A stretch of 64,000 bases of DNA from Lithobates sylvaticus (GCA_028564925.1 CM053029.1:296337168-296401167), one strand, 5' to 3'. Shown: positions 9,530-20,765, numbered from the stretch's first letter. Notes: generated by a model from the sequence alone, not told the origin. A program made the numbers and translations.

Positions 9530-11843
9530 TTTTTTTTTTTGTTTAACTTTACAATGTTTTATTGAAGATCAATAAAGTATAGTGTCATTATACAGGATTT
9601 AATACATGTTAATACACACAAAGTACATTCGTCAATGTAATAACGTTTTAAACAATCATCGGTCTGTTCTACTAAATTAAACCATCAACAAACATTTTTA
9701 GGAGAAAGATCGACTGTTATCATATTCAGTGCACGGGGTATTGTATGTGTAGCTGGAGTCTCAGTTCTGTAAGGTAGCGATTTCGAAGGTATGATAACAG
9801 AGACTGACTAATTAACTTATTGAGTAGAAGTCGGATCGAAAGAGCATCTGTACCTCCTATGTTATAGATTAACTTATTCATTTGGTACAGGCCGATGTTG
9901 CGAGATAGGAATATGAAAAGCCATGAGGTGGTTTAGGGTTGTCTAGATTGTATGAGGGTTGTAGGGAAAGGTACAGAGGAGGAATAGAAGGGGAAAGGGG
10001 TTAGGGTGGTGGAGGGGAGGGGAGGGGATCAACCCCCTTGGTCTCTGTGATGTACACAGGCATTAGGTGGCAACATACTGATATGCTAGTAGTAAGGATA
10101 TGTTAAAGATTCATGAACTAGAAGTTTGCGTAAAGGTGTCAGTAGTGGCATTGTTCATTCTTGACGTGAAGTCCTCCCAGACTCATCCCTTGGGTAGGGG
10201 GGGAGGCCCAGCATCTGTAGTCATACATCTTGTGTGTTTGGGGAATGAAGTTTCTAGATCTGTGTTCAATTTGGGTGGTTAGCAGGATCTAGATTCATTA
10301 GACTTTTGTATCTGTCCGCGGTTCACAAATGGGTCCAGCATGTCCATATGTGAGAGAATTTGGTAGGGGTATCATGTGCTATATAGATCAGTTCTTCCAT
10401 CTCTGCTATTTTGCATATACGCTTAAGTCATTCAGGTATGGTTGGTATATGAGGCGAGATCCCAGTGTGTTAGAATGCAAGGTTTGGCAGAATTGATCAT
10501 GTGAAGAGCTAAGGATTTACTATATGCCTGTGCAGGTGTGGTTGAGTGATGGAAAAAGAGTTGTGCTGGTGTATGCTCCAAAGAGTAGGTGGAAACTTGT
10601 GTGGTTATTTCGTGAACCATGCTTCCAGAACGTTTGTATTAAGGGACATGTCCACCAGATATGTAGAAGTGTTCCTGGTTCTTTGGAGCATCTCCAGCAT
10701 TTGTCAGATGTCTCATGGTTACATTTATTCAGTAAAACTGGTGTTCAGTACCATCGAGTCAATAGCTTATAATTGTTTTCTTGTATTGTAAAGTTTTTTG
10801 ACCCCTTATGTGCGATAGTGAAGATGCGTTCCCAGTGTTCATTGGAAAGCTCCACATTTAAGATTCGAAGTGGAGTGAGTGACCTTGAGACTGATGAAGA
10901 ACGGTTAATGCCTTTTAAGAAGTGGCGTATTTAAAAGTAGGTCCAGTAAGGGAAAGAGTTCACATTCAGCACTGTGTTCAAAGTGGAACAGTTTAAGAGT
11001 GTCCCACCCTGAAAGAACTGGTGAGCCAATATTTTAGGGTGTGGCCAGATGTTTGACAAAAAGTGAGTGACAGTCAGGGGGGGGGGGGGGAGGCTGGGTT
11101 GAACTTGATGGGTGTTAGGGGTCCCGGGCTTGATGAAAGATGTTTTTTTTTACAGACCTCTCTAAAATAGTTTCAAGTCAGGCCAATTAGAGGGTGTTCC
11201 TGTAGGATTGAGGGGACGTGGCGAGGTAGAAGCCACAGAGTAAATTCTAGTGGTATTGAAGCGAATGAGTGTTCAAGGTGTACCCAGTCTTCTATTTGGT
11301 TGTGGAGCGTCCAATCTACAATTCTGGATAAGTGACATGCCCTATAGTAGTTTCTGTGGTCAGGCAGTCTAATTCCGCCTTTCCTTTTGGGTCTCACTAG
11401 CTGGTCATAGCTTATCCTTGGACGTTTCTGTTTCCACAAGAATTTTGCACACATACGTCTATAGGTTTGAAAAAAAATTGAGGGAAGTTTAATAGGGATT
11501 GTTTGCATAATATATAAGACACGGGGGAGGATGTTCATTTATAAGATTGCAGCGTGTCCAAACCAGGAGAAGGACAGTTTACGTAGGTCGTCAGAATTGG
11601 AGCGAAGAATGGGTATATAGTTTTTTGCGTATAAGTCTGATAGGCGAGATGTCAGCCGGGTACCTAGGTACTCGATTGCATCAGGTTGCCATTGAAAGGA
11701 AAATTGTTCTGACACTGCAAAACTATATCTTTTGGGAGGGATATGTTGAGTGCATGCGATTTAGTGAAAACAATTTTCAAGTTAGAGATGCATTGAAACA
11801 CTTCAAAATCTTTAAGGAGGCTGGAGATAGTGATAAGTGGTTC
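9530..11843 (-). mobile_element. 5'-truncated L1 LINE
   Basis: Read on the minus strand, this starts in the ORF2 C-terminal region at about 11843 and ends in a poly(A) tail, seen as the T run at 9530-9541. The coding part covers roughly 11843-10260 and the rest is 3' UTR. A 5'-truncated copy with an A tail is typical of target-primed reverse transcription. The 5' edge abuts a TTAA element (11845 onward). I could not identify a target-site duplication. Confidence 0.85.
10260..11843 (-). pseudogene. L1 ORF2 C-terminal region (remnant)
   Basis: The clearest block is 121 codons at 11538-11173, with MNILPRVLYIMQTIPIKL, FLWKQKRPRISYDQL, RPKRKGGIRLPD and YYRACHLSRIVDW. These are signatures of the region downstream of the reverse transcriptase in L1 ORF2p. 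Upstream, in another frame, come SLLKDFEVF, NISLPKD and FPFNGNL (about 11840-11664), also typical. The Cys-rich end is only partly legible near 10620-10700. ORF2p nicks DNA and reverse transcribes its own RNA; the endonuclease and RT domains are missing here and the frame changes several times. Confidence 0.8.
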
Positions 11844-11844
11844 T

Positions 11845-12085
11845 TTAACCACTTGCCGATCGCCGCATGACGATGTACGTTGGCAGAATGGCACGGGCAG
11901 GCATATGGGCGTACCTGCCCGCAAGCAGGGAGCCCGATCTGCCCCCCCCCCCCAGGTGCCAGTCAGAATCATTGCAGGAGCGATCTGTGCTGAGGGGGAG
12001 GCCACTGATTCATGGCCACCCCCTCACGATCGCTCCTAATGAATGAAATGCTTCCTCTGCTGCTGTAATGTAAACAGCGGCAGTG
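11845..12085 (-). mobile_element. Family A TTAA element, truncated copy
   Basis: Begins TTAACCACTTGCCGATCGCC and matches the first part of the copies at 14855 and 59593, including AATGGCACGGGCAGGCA and TGTAAACAGC. Similarity fades near 12085 and no right terminus is present. It abuts the 5' edge of the L1. Confidence 0.6.
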
Positions 12086-12490
12086 TGTGGATGAATACAT
12101 TTGGCTTAAATGTATGACTAAATTTTAGTTTATTGGATTTTTCTTATAACAAAAAGTAGAAAATATCATTTTTTTTCCAAATTTTCGGTCTTTTTTAATT
12201 GTTACTGGGGCTCAAGAAGATACTTTTTACCAAGATGTAAAATGTAAAATGTGTAATAGGGAAACAAATATGCAAACAGCGATCACTGCAGCTCTATATT
12301 CATAATACATAATGGAGGTGAGGATGATTGCACAAGAACCACTGCAGAGCATGACTTCCCAAACTGGTGATGTAAAACCTGAATCTGAGCGTGAAACAAA
12401 ACACTGTTTTTCAAAGATCTCTGCCTAATTATTAAATAATTAATTGGTTCATAATTTTAAGTGTTTTTAAGCCTTTTTATCTTTTTAAAC
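12086..12490. other. Unassigned AT-rich stretch
   Basis: No supported gene or repeat boundary. AT-rich intergenic sequence. Confidence 0.5.
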
Positions 12491-12949
12491 TTAAAGGGGT
12501 TGTAAAGTCTTGTTTTTATTTTAATAACAAACATATCATATTTACCTCCTCTGTGCAAGGGTTTTACATGGAGTGGCCCTCCTCCTCCTCTTCTGGGGTC
12601 CCCCCGCAGCAGTCCTGGCTCCTCCCCACATTAAGTGCCCAGACGTAGAAGGGCTTTCCCTGGGGGCATTCCCTTGTCCTGCTGCTGCGTCCATTGACAC
12701 AGACAGCAGGACTCGGCCCCACCCTCCGTCTCCTGCATCATTGGCTTTGATTGACAGCAGTGGGAGTCAATGGCTGCGCTGCTATCAATCTATCCAATCA
12801 GGACCCGAGACACTGGCTGGACCTGGAAAGACATGGTTCAGGTAAGTAAAAGGGGGGCCCTGGAGGGCTGCTGCATCACAGGAGGTTTTTCACCTTAATG
12901 CATAGAATGAATTAGGGTGAAAAACCTTGAGGGTGTACAACCCCTTTAA
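12491..12949 (+). mobile_element. TTAA-flanked element, family B
   Basis: Left end TTAAAGGGGTTGTAAAG and right end TGTACAACCCCTTTAA are inverted relative to each other, with TTAA at both edges. The interior contains the phrase AACAAACATATCATATTTACC, also present with changes at 25970-26000. No coding capacity. Another TTAAAGCGGAA-type terminus starts in the shared right TTAA (12946). Confidence 0.75.
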
Positions 12950-13660
12950 AGCGGAAATTCAGCATTTAAGAGGAATGATGTGAGTTTTGTTCAGCTTGAA
13001 GAGGACTTCAGTTGCTTGACCAAGGCAAAACCTGAAGACAGTTCTGTCATGTGGAGTATATATGATTTATAATATAGTTTTAAGTGCTTATGTACACAGA
13101 CAGTGAAAGGTACAAATCAGTTTTAGCATAAAAATCCCAGTAGTTTTCCGCACCCAGGAAGCCAAAAGAGAGCTGTGTACAGCCAGCTGCAACTTTTGCA
13201 TTTTGGAATCACATCATGCACACACATGCATGTAAATGCAAATCCAAGTAAGCATTGGCGTTTACTCAAGTAAAAGTGCGTGCATCCATTTACATCTGTG
13301 ACTGTATGTGCCACCTGTGTCCTCCCCAGTGTGGAAAACCATCAGGACTTTTATGCTAGGGCTTATTTGTGCAGCTCACCTTTTGTGTGCAAAAGCCCTA
13401 AGGCTTCTTACTTTAGAGCTTCTCCACATAGAACCCATTGTGGGCCTTGTTCATTTCTGTAAGCTTTAGTAAAGCCAAGAGATATAAAACTTCATTGTAT
13501 TCTTTAGTAGTAGACATTTCCAACTAATAACAGGTCTCTTCACATCCCAGTCTTGTCTGGGCAAGTGCCTCAGCCCCTGCCTGGCATGCGCTCTAGCCTC
13601 CTCATATGGGTCTGTTCTGTCAATCATATCATATCTGCTGATTTTGCACTTGGAAACAAA
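12950..13660. other. Unassigned stretch
   Basis: Begins with what looks like a short MITE terminus (TTAAAGCGGAAATTCAG) but no matching right end is visible. Beyond that there is no supported feature. Confidence 0.45.
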
Positions 13661-13900
13661 GTTTAAGTGGTTGTAAAGGCTGAAGGTTTTTTTACCTTCA
13701 TGCATTCTATGCATGAAGGTAAAAAACCTTCTGTGTGCTGCTCCCCCACAGCCCCCCCCCCCCCAATACTCACCTGAGGCCCCTCTTGATCCAGTGATGT
13801 GCACGGGAGCCTCCGCTGTCCTGCATCTCTCTCTCCTCATTTGCTGAGACACAGCAGCAGGAGCCATTGGGGGAGAGAGCAGGGGGAAGGGCTGAGCCTC
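13661..13900. mobile_element. Partial family B element with an internal hairpin
   Basis: Begins TTTAAGTGGTTGTAAAGG and contains a near-perfect hairpin at about 13682-13731, built on GAAGGTTTTTTTACCTTCAT and its inverse. The right end is not resolved. Confidence 0.5.
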
Positions 13901-14394
13901 AGCTCATTGTGTCTTATGAATGCATAGAGTGGGACTTGGGAACGAGCATGCACCAGTGCCCCCATAGCAAATGGCTATGCTCTGTAGAACTTCAAGCCTC
14001 AGCAAACCGTACTTGCATTTCTCTTTCCACTGTAAAAGTGTTCTCTGATTGGATGAGATGTAATGTCATACACCTCGTCTAACCAGAGAACACGTTACAA
14101 TAATTTAGAAAATGCATTCTCTGAATGGTGCCCGCACAGAGTGAGTGAAGTCCTGTGTTCAGTAAGCAGCAGGTAAGCTACTCAGTCGAGCCGAGCAGGA
14201 TGTGAAAGCTGGTGGAGATCATTGTAGTAATGGTGCCTTCTACAGTGATTTCCATCTTCCATGGGGATCCCACTGGTATACCTCCCGACTTTTTGAGATG
14301 GGAATGAGGGACACCTATTAGCAAAAGTATGTAGGCATAGGACATACCCCCTGCCACAACCCTTTAAAGGAGAATTATACGCAAAAAAGATTAG
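13901..14394. other. Unassigned stretch
   Basis: No gene or clear repeat boundary. CTTTAAAGGAGAATTATACG near 14360 may be a MITE edge. Confidence 0.4.
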
Positions 14395-14635
14395 TTAAAG
14401 TTGAAGTTCTGCTTAAAACATTTTTTAAAAAGTCAGCAGCTACAAATACTGCAGCTGCTGACTTTTAATAAATCGGACACTTACCTGTTACAGGATCCAA
14501 CGATGTGGGGGAACTGAAGCCCCGCTGTGCGGTGCCTGCATTGTAACTGTGAGCACCCACAGAAAAGCTCCCCCACAATCCTCAGTGATCGACTGTCCCT
14601 TGGCATGCTCACTATGAACCCTGCTCTGGTCTTAA
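14395..14635. mobile_element. TTAA-flanked MITE with internal hairpin
   Basis: Runs from TTAAAGTTGAAGTTCTGC to the TTAA at 14632-14635, which it shares with the next element. A hairpin at about 14431-14470 is formed by AGTCAGCAGCT and AGCTGCTGACT. Confidence 0.5.
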
Positions 14636-14795
14636 AGTGGTAGTAAAGTATTTTTTTTTGTACCTACAGGTAAGCCTATAATAAGACTTACCTGTAGTTA
14701 CAGTAAATATCTTCTAAACTTGCACTGTTTAGAAGATATTCACACTGCATGCAGCCGGTGATGTCACCGGCACATGCGCTCTGAAGGTCCGACAT

Positions 14796-15895
14796 TAGGG
14801 TTGCCACCTCACCTTTAAAACTCAACACATTAATTACACAGGTTCTGTGGCTGATTACCCACTTCCCGACTGGCACACGACAATGTACAGGCATAAGGGC
14901 ATACAGGTACGTCCCTTTGAATTTGCCGCCGTGCCATCGCGTGCGCGTGCCGGTCGGGACCTCTGTAAGTCCGATCGCGGGTCCCGCAGACTCGATCGCA
15001 GCGGGGATACCGTCTCACGGGGAGGAAGAACGGAGTGATGCCGATGTAAACAGCATCTCCCTGTTCTGCCTAGCAACAAGTGACACTGATCTCTGCTTCC
15101 TGTGATTGGAGCAGAGATCTGTAAAACACAGCCACGCCCCCCACAGTTAGCAACACGCCCCTAGGACACACTTAACACCTACTCTGCCACCTCCTGGTTA
15201 ACCCCTTCACTGCCAGTGTCATTTACACAGAAATCAGTGCATTTGTATAGTACTGATTGCTGCATAAATTACAATGGCCCCAAAAATGTATCAAAAAAGT
15301 CTGATGTGTCCGCCATAATGTCGCAGTCTCAATAAAAATCGCTGATCGCTGCCATTACTAGTAAAAAAAAAAATTATTAATAAAAATGCCATAAAACTAT
15401 CCCCTATTTTGTAAAACGCTATAACTTTTGCGCAAACCAATCAATAATCGCTTATTGCAATTTTTTTTACCAAAAATATGTAGAAGAATACGTATCGGCC
15501 TAAACTGAGGAAAAAAAAAATGTTATATATTTTTTGGGGATATTTATTATAGCAGTAAAAAATAATGTTTTTTTCAAAATTTTGCTTTTTTTTGTTTATA
15601 GCGCAAAAAATTTAAACCGCAGAGGTGATCAAATACCACCAAAAGAAAGCTCTATTTGTGGGAAAAAAGGGACGTCATGTTTGGGAGCCACGTCGCATGA
15701 CCGCGTAATGGTCAGTTAAAGTGACGCAGTGCCGAATCGCAAAAAGTGCTCTGGTCTTAAGCCAGCAAAATGGTCTGGTCTGAAAGTGGTTAAGGTGGTA
15801 ATTAAACTAACTTAGTGCCTTATCTGCAATACATTAGCCTCAGAACCTGTGTAATTTATATGTGTTCAGGTTTAAGGGATGAGGTGGCAACCCTA
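14796..15895. mobile_element. Middle element of the nest: palindromic MITE (TAGGGTTGCCACC type)
   Basis: Left end TAGGGTTGCCACCTCACC, right end GATGAGGTGGCAACCCTA. The internal arms contain ACACAGGTTCTGTGGCT on the left and its inverse on the right. The same family is seen whole at 17808-17977. It was split by insertion of the inner element at its centre. Confidence 0.7.
14855..15793 (-). mobile_element. Inner element of the nest: family A TTAA element, copy 2
   Basis: Starts near TTACCCACTTCCCGACTGGC and ends CTGAAAGTGGTTAA. Oriented opposite to the copy at 3210-4118, with shared blocks around TAACTTTTGCGCAAACCAAT and ATACGTATCGGCCTAAACTG. No coding capacity. Confidence 0.75.
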
Positions 15896-15990
15896 GACAG
15901 CATGCCAGTGTCGTCCCTTCAGAGTGACACCACCAGCTGCATGCAGTATGAATATCTCCTAAACAGTACAGGTTTAGGAGATACCTGTGC

Positions 15991-16624
15991 GGTCCTTTCA
16001 GAGCTCTTTGTCACGGTCGTGACTCCCGAGTGCATGTGTGGGAGTGACATCTTCGTGGCTTATTTTGTTTGACCCAGGGTTTATATGACATCCATGGTCT
16101 CCAGAGAGATTTCTGTGGATAGCCGCCCATGATATTGTTATGGAGCAGAACTAATGGAAGGTGTGTTTGCTGTGCTAGCTGCAGCTTGGAAGGGATGTGT
16201 TTGTGTTGGGTTTTTGGTAAAGATGGAAGTAAATATGCTAGTAAGGTTATCCAAAGGGCAAATGAGCAGTTTCCTCACAATGTCTTTACATTAGAAATGT
16301 GTTCTGCTGGCAGAGCCCTTCTAGTGTACACTGAACCAGGTCCCACAGAGCCTCAGCCTGCTCCAGGTTCACAGGTAGGTGAAGGAACATCAGATGGGGT
16401 CTCCCCAGGATGGGGCGTGTATTCCCCCCACCCCTAGAACATCTGCACACATCTATCGTACCAAGCAGGGAAAAGCGACACGTCTTTGGAGTTCATCGGC
16501 AGCGTGAGCCTTTGCACGAGCCACTCCACAAACATGGCATCCCAGCATCCCTCTAGATGTGCACGGCCTACAGGGGGGCGCTGCACATGTACAAACTTCA
16601 GCTCACCACTAAGGTGTTTTCTAC
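15991..16624. other. Unassigned stretch with an unplaced open frame
   Basis: A 102-codon plus-strand frame (16129-16437) ends in a sequence with a splice-donor-like CAG/GTAGGT at about 16375. It matches no family I recognise, and its upstream part has no clear acceptor or start context. I do not call it a gene. Confidence 0.3.
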
Positions 16625-17622
16625 TGTAGCACTAACCCCCGAAGGAGCTGCTGGTTTTATTTGGGATTAACGTTACCTCACCTGCTTGCTTCTCTGTCTT
16701 GGGGATCCCGTGGAAAGTGGCCCAAAGAATGTTGAAACTGACACTGAATCCTCTTTTGGATTATTTATTTAGAAAAAAACAAAGTCTCTTAATAAAGGGT
16801 AGAGGGTTAGGGGTGAGTTCAGGTACTTCAATTGCAGGGTGAAGGTATTAGAAGAATCCAGAGGATAGAACTACTTCACAAACTGGATTCAGCTACCCCC
16901 AGATAGACCTCTCTCACTAGGCCTAGCAGCCGATAGGATGCTCGGTAAAGTCTCTGCCACTTGTAAGTTACACTTGAGCATTACTGAGGGATCTGGATTA
17001 ATTTAAAGAACTGAAATACAGTACCAGTTTCTCACAGCAGATCCGGTGATACCGTAAGAGTGTCGATCCAGGTTGCATCCTTCAACTAAGTCTCCAGGCT
17101 CCTCCAGAGAAACCAGCCTTGCGCACGGTCTTCTCCTGAAAGAGTCCTCCCCTGGGGTTCTTCAGTTGCTGGGCCTCTCCCTTCAGATGAGACAGTACCG
17201 GACCATCCTTGGATCAGTAGGCTCTGGAATTCGGCACTGGATGCATAGTTCCGCACCCCAGGCCAGGAGGACCATGGGGCTGGGTCAAGAGGACCACCAG
17301 AACCAAACAGACAGAAAATAATAATCCTCACCAACATGGCGTCGATACCTTTAATACCACCCCCCAGAATTCACAGCGGAAGAAACATTCCCACTGGGCT
17401 GGCTCCGAGCAGTAAGTGGCATTCAATGCATCCAGCCAGACCGCGTTTTTACTCTTGCCGGCAGTGACAGCGACACCTGCGGTCAAGAGAAACCAGTGCA
17501 ACCCAGCTAGACTGGTACTGAAACCAGAAATTTCAAGAAATTATCCTAAAGCCCAACTGTGGCTTCAGGCAACTTAATTTTTTAAAAACAATAGCGCCTG
17601 CTCGTCAGGAGCCAGCGCTACA
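16625..17622 (-). mobile_element. Solo LTR, family 1, second copy
   Basis: On the minus strand it starts TGTAGCGCTGGCTCCTGACG and ends GGGGTTAGTGCTACA, closely matching the ends of the LTR at 5016-6085. Flanking 4-mers are ctac and ctcc. Interior similarity is lower than at the ends, so the two copies are old or from different subfamilies. No internal genes; a fossil solo LTR. Confidence 0.75.
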
Positions 17623-17654
17623 CTCCTATAGGTATTAGGCTGGATGTACTAAAA

Positions 17655-18014
17655 CAGTGGTTCTCAACTCATGTCCTCAGAACCCACTAACAGGCCAGGT
17701 TTGCAAGATAACTGAAATACATGACAGGTGATATCATTTGCTGCTCAGTAATTGCAGTATTCTAGTCTGCATCTCCCCGAGGTAATACTTAAAATCTGAC
17801 CTGTTAGTAGGGTTGCCACCTCATCCCTTTAAACCCGAACACATATGACTTATACAGGTTCTGAGGCTAGTTTAATGTAGATAAGGCACCAAGTGAGTTT
17901 AATCACCACCCTAATTAGCCACAGAACCTGTGTAATTAATATGTGTTCGGTTTTAAAGGGATGCAGTGGCAACTCTAGTTAGTGGGTCCTGAGGACAAGA
18001 GTTGAGAACCACTG
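17655..18014. mobile_element. hAT-type MITE (CAGTGGTTCTCAAC ends) with a nested MITE
   Basis: Left end CAGTGGTTCTCAACTC, right end GAGTTGAGAACCACTG read as GTTGAGAACCACTG. Flanking 8-mers are tactaaaa and tactgaag. The interior is palindromic (AGAACCCACTAACAGG against the right side) and is interrupted by the MITE at 17808-17977. Confidence 0.75.
17808..17977. mobile_element. 170-bp palindromic MITE (TAGGGTTGCCACC type)
   Basis: Left TAGGGTTGCCACCTCATCCC, right GGATGCAGTGGCAACTCTA. The arms pair along most of their length (ACACATATGACTTATACAGG with CCTGTGTAATTAATATGTGT). It sits inside the hAT MITE, with GTTAG repeated at the junctions. Confidence 0.75.
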
Positions 18015-18316
18015 TACTGAAGGAAAAAAGTACCAGAGCAGCAGAAATCAATGAACAGATAATAGGTAAGTTGATGTACTTTCATGTACAGCCATCACAA
18101 TTCCTTTGGGCCACACATCTATCTGAGACTGCTTCTGCCTGATTTTAGAGCATTTTTGAAAGAGCGTTGCAGTACGTTTACATGGGTTTTCATTATTTTA
18201 TTGGCCATCACCGCGCATGAGAACGCATGGATAAATGGACATGCCTCATTAGAATAAACTGAAGCTCAGCACACTGCAAAGATCTGAACAGCCTTATGGA
18301 ATAACACCTTATGACC
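18015..18316. other. Unassigned stretch
   Basis: No supported feature. Confidence 0.5.
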
Positions 18317-18500
18317 TAGGGCTGCAACTAATGATTATTTTCAAAAATAATTAGTTGGCCGATTATTGTTTCAATTATTGGATAAAAACCTCAAAAAGTT
18401 TGGTGTATATTATGTAAAGTTTAAAAAAAAGAAAATTTTATTCTTGATTATCTATATAGGCAGTGGCAACTATAAATAACCATCTATATGGTTGGGGAAC
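18317..18500 (+). mobile_element. hAT end fragment (TAGGGCTGCAAC type)
   Basis: Begins TAGGGCTGCAACTAATGA followed by ATTATTTTCAAAAATAAT, a hAT-like terminus widespread in vertebrates. No right end was found; the fragment fades into AT-rich sequence. Confidence 0.5.
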
Positions 18501-18534
18501 ACAATATCGAATCCACTTTGAGAACAAAAGGCAG

Positions 18535-18866
18535 GGGGGGGGGGGGTTAATTACGAAAGGCAAATCCACTTGGCACTAGAAGCGCAAACTACAAGTGCAA
18601 AGTGCACTTGAAATTGCACTGAAAGTGCACTTGGAAGTGCAGTCGCTGTAAATCTGAGGGAAGATCTGAAATGAGGGGAAACTCTGTTGATTTTATTATC
18701 CAATCATGTGCAAGCTAAAATGCTGTTTTTTATTTTCCTCATATATTTCTCATATATCCCCCTCGGATCTACAGTGACTGCACTTCCAAGTGCCCTTTCA
18801 GTGCAATTTCAAGTGCACTTTGCACTTGTAGTGCAAAGTGGATTTGCCTTTAGTAAATAACCCCCA
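18535..18866. mobile_element. Palindromic MITE with about 125-bp arms
   Basis: The arms (18541-18665 and 18735-18865) pair almost perfectly, with GGCAAATCCACTTGGCACT and ACAAGTGCAAAGTGCACTTG opposite their inverses. Ends are GGGGGTTAATTAC and GTAAATAACCCCC. Within each arm the hexamer AAGTGC/GCACTT recurs every 8 to 12 bp. Confidence 0.75.
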
Positions 18867-19111
18867 ATATATCTCTTCTGTATATACTATTCGAGGTTGA
18901 ATCTGTTAAATATCATTAGACTCTAAGAACAAAAGAGAAGAGAACATTTTTTTTTTCAAAACAATGTTTTGCAGGTTTTCATACAGGATATTATACATGA
19001 CAGAATCCCTTGTCATAGGCAGGTAGCTGGATACAAGCTCTCTGTGCCTGCCATCACTAAGACCTTTAACAGCAGAAGTATTATCTGGCATGATAGGGTA
19101 GCCCTTTATTG

Positions 19112-19759
19112 CAGCAGCCACCAACCTTTTTGGCACCGAGGACCGACTGCGTGGAATAAAATTGTGCCTAGGCCTGGAGGGCAGGTGGGGGGCGCACGGG
19201 GGGTATGCGATTTTTCACGGGCAATTTGTTGGGGTAATGGCTGGTGTTGGCGCTTCAACCATCACGGCATTGTGGTTGATATGGTGTCAGGCTGATTGAA
19301 GTACATTATTTCTATTATTCATTGTAATATAAAATAGTTCAAGTCACCATAATGCAAAATCAGTGGGAGCTCTGAGCGTGTCACTTGCCATGTCACCTGC
19401 CTTCAGATGCAGCTTGTCAGTTGCCATGTCGCCTGCCACCAGATGCGGATTGTCACTTGCCACGTCACCTGCCACCAGATGCGGATTGTCACTTGCCAAG
19501 TCACCTGCCACCAGATGGGGATTGTCACTTGCCACGCTGCCTAACACCAGATGTGGTTTGTCACTGCATTAGTGGCAGCATTGGTCCAGTGAGCTCAGAG
19601 GCAGGCCTCAGTGCAGAGGTGGGTTCTGAGTGAGGGCAGGAGAGTGGTTATGTGGGGCGGGCAGTGAGAGATGATGTCATCTCCACGCCCCACATTTGAC
19701 AGTGCAGCCTTCACGTCCCAACTGCAGAGAAGAATCGGCCCATGGGTTTGAGACCTACG
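19112..19759. mobile_element. hAT-like element related to an ancient vertebrate repeat
   Basis: Left end CAGCAGCCACCAACCTTTTT, right end GGTTTGAGACCTACG. Flanking 8-mers ctttattg (19104-19111) and ctttatag (19760-19767) differ at one position. The interior segment CCATAATGCAAAATCAGTGG and its surroundings strongly resemble a hAT repeat that I recall from mammalian genomes. Part of the interior has expanded into a minisatellite (19380-19568). Confidence 0.65.
19380..19568. repeat. 36-bp minisatellite inside the hAT element
   Basis: About five tandem units built on TTGTCACTTGCCACG and TCACCTGCCACCAGATG, with 36-bp spacing and few changes. Confidence 0.85.
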
Positions 19760-19830
19760 CTTTATAGTAGAAACATGCAGACAATCACTACTGTAATCAT
19801 ATTTATACTTTAAAACAGTAATAAAATATA

Positions 19831-20302
19831 TACACTATATTACCAAAAGTATTGGGACACCTGCATTTACATGCACATGATCTTTAATGGCATTCCAGTC
19901 TTAGTCCGTAGGGTTCAATATTGAGTTGGCCCACCCTTTGGAGCTATAACAGCTTCAACTTTTCTGGGAAGGCTATCCACAAGGTGTGTCTATAAGAATG
20001 TTTGACCATTCTTCCAAAAGAGAAGGCCTGGCTCACAGTCTCCGCTATAAATCATCCCAATGGTGTTCTATCAGGTTGAGGTCAGGACTCTGTGCAGGCC
20101 AATCAAGTTCACCTACCCCAAACTTGCTCATCCATGTCTTTTTAAGGGGGTTGGGCTTGTCCCCTTAGTTTCAGTGAAGGGAACTCTTAAGGCGTCTGCA
20201 TACCATTTTGGCATTTTTGGTCAATTTCATGCTCCCAACTTTGTGGGAACCGTTTGGGGATGGCCCCTTCCTGTTCCAACATGACTATGCACCAGTGCAC
20301 AA
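19831..20302. mobile_element. Tc1-type remnant with an internal inversion
   Basis: The left part (19831 to about 20146) begins TACACTATATTACCAAAAGT and reads as a Tc1 element with transposase on the minus strand. The right part (about 20147-20302) reads on the plus strand as GLGPLV, GTLKASAY, FHAPNFVGTVWG and a stretch ending near HDYAPVHK. Two halves of one element are therefore in opposite orientation. No open transposase frame survives. Confidence 0.75.
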
Positions 20303-20329
20303 AGTGGAATTGTCAAAAACTGTGTGTGT

Positions 20330-20765
20330 TTTTTTTTTTTTTTTTACTTTGTGACACACTTTAGTGAATGGGTAGGGATACTAATGTACCCTATACTCAT
20401 TCACAAAGGAAGGGGGGTGGGATCTGGGGGCCCCTTTTTAAAGGGGGCTTCCATATTCCAATAAGCCCCCTGCCCCCAGACCCCCACTACCACCAGCCAC
20501 GGTTGTGTGGATGAGGCCCTTGCCCCCAACATGGGGACTAAGTGATTTGGGGTGGGGGGTGCCCCAAAGCACCCCCCCCCCATGTTAAGGGCATGTGGCC
20601 TAGTATGGTTCGGGGGGGGGGGTTCGCTCGTCGACCCCCCTCCCTTCCTGACCTGCTAGGCTGCATGCTCGGATAAGGGTCTGGTATGGATATTGGGGGG
20701 GGGTCCCCAAGCCATGCCCCTTACAATCCATACCAGACTTGAAGGGGGGACCCCACGCTATTTTT
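20330..20765. mobile_element. Dispersed GC-rich module, same as the arms of the 30.7-32.9 kb foldback
   Basis: Matches the right foldback arm in the same orientation: TAGTGAATGGGTAGGG, CCCTATACTCATTCAC, AGGCCCTTGCCCCCAAC, ATGGGGAC and GCTCGGATAAGGGTCTG. It carries many G and C runs. It is a partial, older copy without recognisable termini. Confidence 0.65.

Larger units (their letters stand above)
14632..15990. mobile_element. Outer element of a three-level nest
   Basis: Starts TTAAAGTGGTAGTAAAG. Its two arms (14640-14795 and about 15896-15970) are mutually inverted, sharing TTTAGAAGATATTCACACTG-like sequence and TGCATGCAGC. They are separated by the middle element 14796-15895. The right terminus is unclear because sequence after about 15980 no longer matches the left arm. 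Confidence 0.55.

Noticed and set aside
16129-16437. 102-codon frame ending near a donor-like CAG/GTAGGT
   Set aside because: No acceptor, no recognisable domain and no homologue I can name; too weak to call a gene.
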